Source: Collybia mongolica (lineage: Eukaryota > Basidiomycota > Agaricomycetes > Agaricales > Clitocybaceae). Taken from it: DNA of 64,000 bases. The notes under the pieces were generated by a model, which saw only the letters and a program-made list of their open reading frames with translations, was not told where the DNA came from and made no database searches. The DNA lies in the NCBI GenBank assembly GCA_013420905.1, contig JAAXNY010000009.1, positions 2,604,001 through 2,668,000 on the forward strand. Direction: 5' to 3'. Position numbers and translations under genes: made by a program. Below, piece after piece: positions 55,839-64,000 of the stretch (position 1 is the stretch's first letter; every line of letters starts with the position of its first letter).

Positions 55839-57182
55839 ATGAAGGCTTTGGGCAACATGGGCGTATCCATAGAACTTCCGGCTGAAACATGGTGCCTTAT
55901 CTTTGGCTTTGCGACTTTCATTCCAGGCGTCTTTTGTACCACAGATGAAGCTGCAATGGTGGCGTATGCTCGCGACGGATACAATATCTGTTCAACCCAA
56001 CGCGTCCGTCAGTCAATGGACTTGAAACTCGTTATCGGGAGCGTGTGCTCGAATTGGAAGCGCTTTGTCTCCCACCTACTCTTTGAATGTGTTTCAATCA
56101 AAAATGGACAGCAAGCGTTACAGCTGGCGAAACTTCTTCGGGACACCAACTTCAAAAGTAACCTCTCCAGCACGAACGCAAAATCATGGTGGACTAAACG
56201 GATTGAACTCGTCATCGACGGTATGGTTCTGTGGACGACAGAACATACTAATGCAGTCATAGAGATTCTACGACATTGCCCCAACCTTACTTGCTTTTCT
56301 ACTGCATTCAGCACGTCGGATCCATATATTTTTTATTCTCCCGCACTCGTCCTCGCATTGACTAAACCTGGCATAAAAACAAAAGTAAAACGAATCGAAC
56401 TCAAGGCGACCACAGCATTGTTTTACACCATTGTCACAGCGCTCAGGGGTTCGCTAGAGGTCGTCTGGGTCCTACCACCTCGCAGAGCGCATTACAAGAT
56501 TGACTTACAGAGGCAACAATTTCCAAAATTGCATACATTTATCTCTGACGTTCAGGATGGAGTATTTGGATCCTGCCTCGACCTTCCTGCGCTTCGGACT
56601 CTCGTTGCACGCGATACTACTGAACGGACATCGCACATCATGAGAAACGGCAACACCCTCCAGTATCTCAGCGTAACAGATTTTGGCTCACCTATTCCCT
56701 ACCTCGCACTCTGCCCGAACCTTCAAACCCTTTCCCTAGGTATTCACGAAATAACCATGCTGCGCACCAATGACTTTCACGAATCGTCTCATTCACACAT
56801 TCATACCTTGGTCATTGAATGCGGCAATATGTTTAGACTTTCTTTGATGGGAGCCGGATCAAACTTTGCTCATCGATATCTGCCCAACATTCTTTCCGAC
56901 TTTTCTAATATCAACTTCCCAGCTTTGAAAAGAATTCGCTTTGTTTTCTTCTCGGACCCTGTTACCTGGTTAGAACCTTTTTCGTTGACCATGTTATCCT
57001 TGTGGGAAGGATGGCTCGAAGAGTGTCGCATTCAGGGCATCTCCAATGAAGTCTCATATGGTATTGAGCAGTTGTCTTCTGGTATCTGGCTACCCCTCAC
57101 ACTGGATCTGATTCAGAAGCACTTGTACGATTCGTTCCTCTCGTTCATCTGCATCCAAGCTGAAACCCCCCCACGTAGGTGA
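55839..57182 (+). CDS. F-box-like protein, single exon
   Basis: One uninterrupted exon of 447 aa from the ATG at 55839. Near the start is an F-box-like motif (SIELPAETWCLIFGFATFIP), followed by a helix bearing VCSNWKRFVSHLLFECVSI, the usual second half of the box plus first repeat of basidiomycete F-box proteins. The remainder has Leu-rich, LRR-like spacing (RTLVARDTTE, LQYLSVTDFG, LCPNLQTLSLGIHEI). Such proteins bind SKP1, itself encoded at 2873-3644, to recruit targets to SCF ligases. The family is greatly expanded and fast-evolving in mushrooms, so the target cannot be guessed. An in-frame ATG at 55647 would add 64 low-complexity residues, which I think are 5' UTR. Confidence 0.72.
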   Translation: MKALGNMGVSIELPAETWCLIFGFATFIPGVFCTTDEAAMVAYARDGYNICSTQRVRQSMDLKLVIGSVCSNWKRFVSHLLFECVSIKNGQQALQLAKLLRDTNFKSNLSSTNAKSWWTKRIELVIDGMVLWTTEHTNAVIEILRHCPNLTCFSTAFSTSDPYIFYSPALVLALTKPGIKTKVKRIELKATTALFYTIVTALRGSLEVVWVLPPRRAHYKIDLQRQQFPKLHTFISDVQDGVFGSCLDLPALRTLVARDTTERTSHIMRNGNTLQYLSVTDFGSPIPYLALCPNLQTLSLGIHEITMLRTNDFHESSHSHIHTLVIECGNMFRLSLMGAGSNFAHRYLPNILSDFSNINFPALKRIRFVFFSDPVTWLEPFSLTMLSLWEGWLEECRIQGISNEVSYGIEQLSSGIWLPLTLDLIQKHLYDSFLSFICIQAETPPRR

Positions 57183-57560
57183 CAGATACAGACATAATAA
57201 TAGGAAGATGACGCGAAGGAGAACATACAGAGAGCGACATCAGAGTGAACTCTAAAGTTGAATGGGTAGTTCATAGAGATGTAAATAATTCAATGGTGTA
57301 CCTCGACTTTCAACTCTAATTCCATACGTCCGTCAGGACGTACCTCGAGGGTGGGTGATCCACCCCTGATCTATCTTGAGTGACCTTCGTCGAGTTCTTG
57401 GGTTTCCTTTCTATAGTAAATCGGGAGTTGGTGTTGGATCCAGAACCCTGGTGCTAATGAAAGGTCTGGTCGCTGAAGCAGTTCCATCGGAGCATCATGG
57501 CTATTTGGGAGCGTAAAAAAAAAAAAGGAAGAATACGAAGATCTGAGGGCATACATAGGC
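57183..57560. other. Convergent 3' region
   Basis: About 380 bases between the F-box-like gene and DCTN6, with a run of A at 57517-57528 and a small palindromic stretch near 57331-57350. No gene. Confidence 0.4.
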
Positions 57561-58307
57561 TTATGTTCCATCACCACGTCTGAGTCTGTTGAATTTCGGC
57601 AACATCTCCCTCAAGTATTCCGCATGTTTTCTTCGAAGATCTGCCTCTTGCACCTTCCCTCTCCCACTCCATGTTCTCCTTTCCGCAGCGGGCCCGTAAG
57701 TGACAGTATAGTCATCCAGGACTTCGTCTTCCGTGGGGACAAGCAAACAACCTGCACCGACGACACAATATGAGCCGATGCGAACCGTGTGATGAACTCT
57801 CGCGCGTGTCGATACAGTATTAAAATTCCCGACCGTGGGGGATTCAACGCCTGAATGTTGTAAATCGTCAGGGCATTCTGGGCACTATTACCCATAAGCA
57901 TAACGTACGACAACCAATTTCAAAGAGATTGTCGTCGCCAATCCTCATGACCTCCTTTCGCCTGGGAAAGATAAGTCTATTCCTCATCTTGCAATTGGAT
58001 CCAAAACCCACCTGTTTACTATGATAGCCCCCTCCTCAATGATACAACCAGAACCGATCACGATGGGTCCCGCAATGGCGAAGATGGTTGCTTTGGGGTG
58101 CACGATCGTGCCTATTCTCGTGTTGGGTGTGTGACAACGTGTAGTCGAGCGTATAATGACGAACCTGAGCCAATCGTAATGTCACCTTTAAGCTCAACAT
58201 CCTGGCAAACGATAGACTTAGAGTGTATTGTGTACTTGTCGCGTCTATGGGAGTGTCAGGGCAAAGCGCAGGAAAGCAAGTTTCGGAAATTCTCACATCG
58301 GGGCCAT
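57561..58307 (-). CDS. DCTN6: Dynactin subunit 6 (p27), left-handed beta-helix protein
   Basis: Five exons on the minus strand: 58297-58307, 58165-58244, 58012-58111, 57909-57961 and 57561-57850, giving 177 aa. Sequence order: [116 protein letters not shown] and the ending [20 protein letters not shown]. The hexapeptide [LIV]G-x4 rhythm gives a left-handed beta helix. With p25 it forms the pointed-end cap of dynactin, the dynein activator needed for nuclear and vesicle movement along hyphae. Exon 1 codes only MAP plus two bases; this tiny exon is needed because the longer upstream frame fails to splice in phase. Divergent from the Tim17-like gene. Confidence 0.9.
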
Positions 58308-58505
58308 ATTCAAGGCATACGTTACGTGCTAGGAGATCTGTCCCAAGGCCTGGTATTGAATATAAAAGTTGACACAAAGCCACCCACGCGACACACTTGG
58401 GTGTGGTATTTGTCGATGCTTGGTGGGGCTTCAAAAAGTTTACCATTGTTGTCAATTCTTTTCCTCTTATTCAGCGATTCGCAAGTCCTTCAATTTCTTA
58501 TCCTA
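58308..58505. promoter_or_regulatory. Short bidirectional promoter, DCTN6 / Tim17-like gene
   Basis: 198 bases between two divergent start codons. Both promoters and 5' UTRs must fit here. No TATA box evident. Confidence 0.45.
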
Positions 58506-59397
58506 ATGGACCAGGATGCTTCATCGACGGTCATAAAGGGAACACTCATCATATGCAAGTCCGTCTTCCAACTTTAAGGCGAACTCATCTGAGACGTGAC
58601 TTACGTGATTTTCGCTCCAATAGCTGCTAGTAGCGCATTTCTCACCGGGATATTTGGCATCGTTGCGAAGAATGCCCATTATGGACTCCTAGCTGGTGCT
58701 GCTGCAATAAACAGTGGAGTTACTGCTGTCACTTTCTTCGGTACGCTCACCCGACCTTGCGCATGATGGCCTGTGGTAACCCCAACTTAGGTATCCGCGA
58801 ATTTGCGGTCAGCCCGGTGCTGGTTTCCTCCCTCCCATGGCCCCAATATGCAAGACGCAGACGGGAGCTGGGCATTGACGATAATCAGCCTGGCGGCCCT
58901 GAATTATCTTGGTCAGATTTACGGAAGCACAAAACACTGGATAGCGGAATCAGTGGGTTTGCAGCGGGAGGTCTTTTGCGAGGTTGGAAATGTGCGTAAA
59001 TGAACTCTTAGTGCCAAAGCATCCCACCTTACCTTGAATATGCCCAGCTGGTCCAAGAGCTATGTTATCCGGAGCATTAACAGCTGGTGCCATTTGCACA
59101 ATCTTGCAGGTGGCATATAATGAACTGGGCGTAACTCGTCTGAGATACATCTCTCGAGTGAACAAGGAGAACTCTATACCAATGACGCCGGGTGTATCTC
59201 CTATATCACCACCCGTGTCTCAAGAAGCTGCGAAATCATTCTGGGAAAAAATTCTGATAACGTTTGGACTCCAACCAATTTCGGACGAGGAATACTTGGC
59301 TAAAATGAAGATAAAGAGAGAAATATATCTCAAACGGATTGCGGAGCTGGAGGCACAACTGGAGGTAGAAAAAGTAAAGGTAGACCCCCCACCCTAA
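58506..59397 (+). CDS. Tim17/Tim22/Tim23-like membrane protein
   Basis: Four exons: 58506-58554, 58624-58740, 58791-58991 and 59048-59397, giving 238 aa. Two pairs of Gly/Ala-rich hydrophobic segments (AASSAFLTGIFGIVAK with GLLAGAAAINSGVTAVTFF, then SGISGFAAGGLLRGWKSGPR with MLSGALTAGAICTILQ) flank a polar loop (ARRRRELGIDDNQPGGP). The GxxxG-rich helices and G..R.W..GP segment resemble the Tim17/22/23/Pmp24 fold of mitochondrial inner-membrane proteins. The C-terminus is a charged helix (EYLAKMKIKREIYLKRIAEL) ending in a Lys/Glu coil. It may be a translocase relative or a complex I assembly factor of the TIMMDC1 sort; I cannot decide. The first intron has a GC donor (GCAAGT at 58555), the only one that restores frame. 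Confidence 0.68.
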
Positions 59398-59434
59398 TAC
59401 ATCGACTAACTATATCACACTTTTAATAAATGAT

Positions 59435-60832
59435 TTAATTGCCTTGCTTCCATATCTCAATAACTCCTTTTCCTTTCGCTGTCAATCCACCGACAATAAT
59501 CCTCTTCTCGTCCACAAGCAAGGCGTTGACCTTTTCAATGCCCGTCCGGATGTCTTGATGCCATGTTTTGTCCAGCCCAACACCGCCATCTTCATCGTCA
59601 AATTTTAATTTGAACCTCGTTAACATGCCTAACAACGTGGAAACAGTGAGGACACCAGAATCATCGAAGGACCTGGTGTAAAACGATAAGGTCATCTGAC
59701 TACCTCAGTATGTGTGGGCTTACATGGCGACGACTGGACCTTCCGCTATCTTGACAATTAAAGCCTCCTCCTGCTTCAGACCCTCCCATTGTTTCGTGCG
59801 CTTCTTTTTCGTACTACCCGGTGATAGACGCTTTCTCCCTCCGAGACCTATCCAAAGTCGACCGTCAGCAGTACCAGCTGCCATAATTCCTGCTGGTGAT
59901 AGTGATGACGACATAATAAATGGAGGCGCGAGAGCCATGGTCCCGGCAGCAGTATCGGGGGCAGCTGGGAGACCAAAGGTAAACTATTTTGGAGTGCATA
60001 TGTAGATGGGGTTAGGCTCACGCATTTTCAGTGATGATAGCACATCGCCTTGCTCAAAATCAAAGTGAAGGAGGGCAGTATCATAACCGCCGCTCACAAT
60101 CTCCCGTGAGCGATCAGGAATGAACTTGACTGAGCCGCAGACCTGATAAAGGCTGTAGAACAGAAGGTAGGAAACGGAAAGTGCTTACACTTTCATGTTT
60201 CGTTTTCATCCTCGACACCACCTTGGTGGACAAATCAACGACGCCGACCACTCCAGAATCCGTGCTGAACGCGAGATGGCTTTTAGTTATATTTAACGAC
60301 AGCTGACTGATTCCATTGAGAAATCCACCCAGGAATACGGAGGGATGAAAGTGTGTACCTCATTCAGGATATCATCGTCTGATTCGCCCAACTCGATTAT
60401 TGACGACGCGTCTTCGAGAGTCTGTATCATCTTTGGCGTATCCAGTTGAAAACTCAGAGCCTACGTTGAGGCATGATTCAGTTCCGCGCGTTGTGTATCA
60501 GGACCAGAGGCTCGATTACCTGTTTGCCACATCCCAGCCAGGCATCACGAAGTTCTGACCCAGGCCGCTTGAAACAGACGATCGAAGACACCTCTGTGCC
60601 CAGTCCTCGGATAGCCCTCACAACTTTGAAGGACGATAGATCGTAAACGCGAACGGAACCATCATCTGGCAAAATCCCCGTTTGTCTATTAGCTCGGCCA
60701 GTTAGCTACTTCGAACTCACCTGAGCCTGCGAAGAGATGACCGGCATGTCCGAAAGCGAGACTAGATATGTGGGACGGTGTTTCAAGCGTTTTTAGGAGG
60801 GTGAAGGTTTCAATAGGCGCAAAAGAGTCCAT
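59435..60832 (-). CDS. WD40-repeat protein, WDR53-like
   Basis: Seven exons on the minus strand: 60721-60832, 60520-60665, 60359-60460, 60189-60302, 60022-60142, 59724-59964 and 59435-59672, giving 357 aa. WD-type blades are visible as LETPSHISSLAFGHAGHLFA, DDGSVRVYDLSSFKVVRAI, SHLAFSTDSGVVGVVDLST, CGSVKFIPDRSREIVSGGYD and AAGTADGRLWIGLGGRK, with the last blade ending KGVIEIWKQGN. The length and blade spacing fit a single seven-bladed propeller; the internal GRKRLSPGSTKKKRTKQWEG is a basic insertion between blades 6 and 7. The closest named relatives I recall are WDR53-type proteins, some of which bind DDB1-Cul4 ligases, so a scaffold role is likely but unproven. It lies 37 bases from the 3' end of the Tim17-like gene, tail to tail. 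Confidence 0.75.
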
Positions 60833-61290
60833 CGTAATCGAGAGCAAAGTGATTCGCTGGCAATGGTGAGTGAAGGAGTTGAGGTTTTAACAAGTCCCTC
60901 GGCGAAGGTTCGGAAGCGGAAGCGCTGGCCCGATATTTAAACGAAGATCAGCTGCAACAGACGCCGATGGATGACTTCAGAGGAACCAGGAAAGGGTCAT
61001 GGGCATCCCCACAGGTCAATCAATTCAATTTCGGTCATGCCACGATTACGCTCTGTAGGGCTAACCAGTAATTTATAAGTCTCCATCCCGACATCTGCAT
61101 TCGCGGTGCCACACCCAGAAACACCATGACAAAGAAGGGCTACACTAAGTGGTCTTACTTGAACCGAAATATTTTTTGTTTCTTTCCATTTTGAACGGCT
61201 CGCGACTAGTCAAAAGGTGAGAGGGAGGTAGCCTAAAATATTCGATCGTTAGTGAAGAGTAACAACGAATCCCAGATGCACCTCACTGAG
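60833..61290. other. Intergenic region
   Basis: About 460 bases between the WD40 gene start and the 3' end of the EEP gene. No feature beyond the expected promoter. Confidence 0.45.
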
Positions 61291-62547
61291 CTAGTCTTGT
61301 TCGACAAAAGTAAATTTCGCCAGAAGGCCGTAATGATCACTGGCCCAAATTGGCCGATTGGGACCCAACCGTATACCTGGGGGCCTCTCACACCTCAATC
61401 CTACTCCGACACGTCTGATCTCTTCTGCCTTTACTCCCCCGATAAAAAGAATTTTATCAAGCCTCCCTGGGGGAAACCGTGATGGTGGCTGATACCCCCA
61501 GGTATAGCTGTCGGCCCCGGATGTTTTTTGATTGGCGAGGGGTTCATCAGAGCCTGTTTCCCTTTCCGGTGATGCTGGGGTAGCCACAGCGGGAGTGGGA
61601 TGGGTCAGAACCCACACATCTGACAGCCCGACTTGTTCAGGCAAGTGGAGGTCAGAAGACGATATCGCGTTCATGTCTCCACCTACGATACCAAGATATA
61701 TTTCGGGTGAAGAAAGTAGTTGAGATACGGATTTCAGCTGTACTGGCCTTGCTCTGTCCCCGTGACCGGGTAAGGATTCAAGATGCGCGTTTGCAACGCG
61801 TATTTTGATATTTCGCGTTTCCGAATTGGTCGGGCCAGAGCCTGGTCGTGAAAATTCAAAGTCAACGTAGAGGGCATCACGACCCATTCTACTGCTCGAA
61901 AAGGGCGTCCGGAAGACAGAAACAATTGACGCGATTGACTTTGGAATGAGGGTCACTGTCCCGTAATGTATACCGCCAGGCCAGTCGGATGGAGAAATAT
62001 CTGTTACTTCGTATGTGGCGCGCACATATGGGTGGGAAAGCAGAGTATGAAAACATGTTTTGTGTACTTCTTGAAAGAGTATTATGGTCGGGAGAGGCGA
62101 ATCTGGATTTGGGTCCGGCAACAGTTCATTCTCGAGATAATTAAGTACGGTTTTGAGGCGGTGGGTGGGCAAATCGCGCGAGAAATCAATGTTCCATGTG
62201 AGAATGGCGAGGGTAGATGGTACCGACAGTGGCGCACAGGTGGCATTTGTGGTGTCAGAAGCCTGCCATGTTTCAGAATCGCTAGCGTCGTATTTATACC
62301 AAGGTTGAGGTTTGGTATGAATTATAGATTGGCTGGGGTTTCCATCAATGCTGGATTGTATATCAGAGCTAGAGGTACAGGGAGAGAATGAGTGACCAGA
62401 CATGACAAAGTGGCGGTAGGAAGTTATAACGAAGGCCGGACGAGATGGAACGCGCTCACGTGAAATAAAGGCATCATGACGGGCCTTAATTTGGCCAGGG
62501 CCGCGAGACACTTTCACAAAGAGCGATATATCAATTGTATATTCCAT
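61291..62547 (-). CDS. Endonuclease/exonuclease/phosphatase family protein, TDP2-like
   Basis: Single exon, 418 aa on the minus strand. The EEP superfamily motifs are in order: LAILTWNIDFSRDLP, IILFQEVH with the metal-binding Glu, VRIGT-type strand replaced here by IHYGTVTLIPK, IRVANAHLESLPGH, IVGGDMNAISSSDLHL, DSYTWGYQPP, GRLDKILFIGG and WASDHYGLLAKF with the catalytic Asp-His. This combination (TWN, QEV, GDMN, SDH) is that of Mg2+-dependent nucleases; TDP2 uses it to release tyrosine-linked DNA ends, and the PWYKYD segment before the core is common in fungal TDP2-like proteins. Whether it acts on DNA, RNA or lipid cannot be read from sequence. An alternative start at 62403 (MSGHSFSP) would drop 48 residues and looks equally good. 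Confidence 0.83.
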   Translation of the reverse strand: MEYTIDISLFVKVSRGPGQIKARHDAFISRERVPSRPAFVITSYRHFVMSGHSFSPCTSSSDIQSSIDGNPSQSIIHTKPQPWYKYDASDSETWQASDTTNATCAPLSVPSTLAILTWNIDFSRDLPTHRLKTVLNYLENELLPDPNPDSPLPTIILFQEVHKTCFHTLLSHPYVRATYEVTDISPSDWPGGIHYGTVTLIPKSIASIVSVFRTPFSSSRMGRDALYVDFEFSRPGSGPTNSETRNIKIRVANAHLESLPGHGDRARPVQLKSVSQLLSSPEIYLGIVGGDMNAISSSDLHLPEQVGLSDVWVLTHPTPAVATPASPERETGSDEPLANQKTSGADSYTWGYQPPSRFPPGRLDKILFIGGVKAEEIRRVGVGLRCERPPGIRLGPNRPIWASDHYGLLAKFTFVEQD

Positions 62548-62679
62548 TCTATTTACTTCTTACAACACCAGCAGAATCATCTAAGCACCTCTAGGAGATC
62601 CGCCAGACAGTCAGAGTTCTGTACCCAACCTGGAAAACCGAAATCGCAAAAATATATCAATAATTTATTCATAAGAAAG

Positions 62680-64000
62680 TTATTTGGAAGACGGAGAAGA
62701 GGAAAAATAGGGTATTGAGAACGCGGTTACAAGAACCAGACAAGCTATAGCAATAGCCGGAAAATAGGACGTGGAGGTGACTGCCTGGGCTGGAGGATTC
62801 CACTTGGAAGTCCGCTGTTTGCTGTACGACGAAGAGAATACTGGTTCAGACCGGATAATCTGCACGTACCCGATGGATTTGAAGCCATGAATGCTGTTAT
62901 AACGCTCAGTACATTGGTATAAAAGGATAATTAGAAGTGACTGACTAGTAACCCTCGAGATTCCGTTTAATCTCATCCTCAAGCCCGGTCGGAACGCCGA
63001 TAAGGGAGAACGTGACTTGAGTAGAATCAGTTGACTGTGCAATGGTGGTTGTCAGTGTACCAATATGCCCTAAGCCGCACAGCATTGATCAAGAAAGTCC
63101 TTTAAGACAAATGTCTGGCGATATCTTACCTGACGGCCATGTAGGACTTTGTAGTGCCCATGTTTGCACGATCTCGCTGGGCTGTGTGAGAGAGATATAT
63201 TTCCCTTTCACACCACCGCCGAAGAGAGAGTACTCTCCACCTGCCTGCGCAGCTGACTGTAACCGAAAACATTCCCATCAAAATTTAATAGTCGGAGGAC
63301 AGAAGGGCTGTGTGTACCTGAGCAGCGGCACGAGTCCACATCGGAATGCGTTTTTCGTCGGTGAGGAGCCCAAATAAATCTTCTGCAGAGGCCTGGAATG
63401 TGGCCTCGACTTTAACAGTTTCGGTGTTGATGGGTTTCGCTTCGATCTTTTTCGGTTGAACTGGGGCCGATGTGGACGCGGTCGCTGGCGTTTTAGAAGC
63501 AGCTGGTGCTGGGGTTCCAGCACGACTGGGGTCTGCACTGATTGTAAGGTCCTTGCCATGTGTATCGACGATTGCGACCGGGAACTCTGCAAACTTGGCC
63601 TCGAGAGCTGCTGGAAGGCGAGACTTGGCGAGCGCAAAGAGGGAATCAACTGCTGGAGAGGATGCGGTCTTGATAGTCCATTGATACTATAGTAAGGTCG
63701 AAAAAAAAATTTGAACAATTACAATGAGAGAGGGAACAGGGACACTCACGACATAATCAGACAACCCATCTAGAGTAATCTCATGGGATACTTCTGGAAT
63801 GTTGATCGATCCAGTCACTTCTGTGCCATCACTCGCTGTACCCGACCACTTTAATGACATGTTACAGTCATAGATGGTAATCAGCCTGTGTTCGTAACGT
63901 TTTCAGGCCAGCTCTGTCGCAGAAAAGCGTGTGGCCCTACTTTGATTTTCGTTGCCCGAGTTCTATGTCCCCATCCACGTCCGTCACACTTGAGATTGAT
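62680..64000 (-). CDS. AHA1: Aha1-type Hsp90 co-chaperone with C-terminal hydrophobic tail, 5' end outside window
   Basis: Exons on the minus strand: 63941 to beyond 64000, 63750-63885, 63318-63686, 63130-63256, 62946-63069 and 62680-62893. The Aha1 N-domain is seen as VTDVDGDIELGQRKSK, YDCNMSLKWSGTASDGTEV and EVSHEITLDGLSDYVYQWTI; a Pro/Ala linker follows, then the Aha1 C-domain (AHSA1): VEATFQASAEDLFGLLTD, EKRIPMWTRAAAQSAAQAGG, EYSLFGGGVKGKYISL and GLEDEIKRNLEGYYIHGFKS. The domain stimulates Hsp90 ATPase. After IGYVQIIR the protein does not stop: a Ser-rich stretch leads to a strongly hydrophobic segment (YFPAIAIACLVLVTAFSIPY) and a short Ser tail, which looks like a tail anchor. Cytosolic yeast Aha1 lacks it. 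All splice phases agree. Confidence 0.9.

Overview
The window is nuclear DNA of a filamentous basidiomycete, most likely an agaricomycete. Genes are dense and rich in very short introns (about 50-70 nt, GTNNGT...AG). The gene content is typically fungal: G-protein gamma subunits with CaaX tails, an Atg15-like lipase, a plastocyanin-like GPI protein, a copper-radical oxidase, TKL-like HGDLK kinases and a Ty3/gypsy element. All exon structures given here were assembled by eye from splice signals, reading phase and family motifs; no database search or transcript was available.

Left part (1-17.5 kb): two tandem DUF3074 (START-like) genes (the first runs off the left edge), mitochondrial ribosomal protein bL27m, SKP1, the mRNA capping guanylyltransferase, a conserved-looking unknown gene, a gene-poor stretch of 3.6 kb, guanine deaminase, an Atg15-like lipase and a single-pass unknown membrane protein. 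Middle-left (17.5-28.3 kb): a DNA element of about 1.2 kb with perfect 46-bp terminal inverted repeats and flanking TA dinucleotides. Its left inverted repeat was split by a complete 9.5-kb Ty3/gypsy retrotransposon with identical 384-bp LTRs, a 5-bp target duplication and one intact 2849-codon gag-pol frame.

Middle (29-49 kb): an unknown partly coiled-coil protein, two tandem G-gamma genes, a mitochondrial thioredoxin, a cupredoxin-like GPI protein, a myotubularin phosphatase (YMR1-like), S-adenosylmethionine synthetase, a 2.3-kb repeat-rich spacer, amidophosphoribosyltransferase (ADE4) whose start codon appears to be split by an intron, a glyoxal-oxidase-like copper-radical oxidase and the pre-40S factor PNO1.

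Right part (49-64 kb): one gene with two tandem kinase domains, a maintained but motif-degenerate adenylation-domain protein, an F-box-like protein, dynactin subunit 6, a Tim17/22/23-like membrane protein, a WDR53-like WD40 protein, an endonuclease/exonuclease/phosphatase (TDP2-like) protein, and an Aha1-type Hsp90 co-chaperone with an unexpected C-terminal membrane-anchor-like tail, cut by the right edge.

Most genes are unrelated housekeeping loci and I see no biosynthetic cluster. The points most worth checking are the nested transposons, the G-gamma pair, the split ADE4 start codon, the GC-AG introns, the double kinase, the apparently dead adenylation domain and the tailed Aha1.
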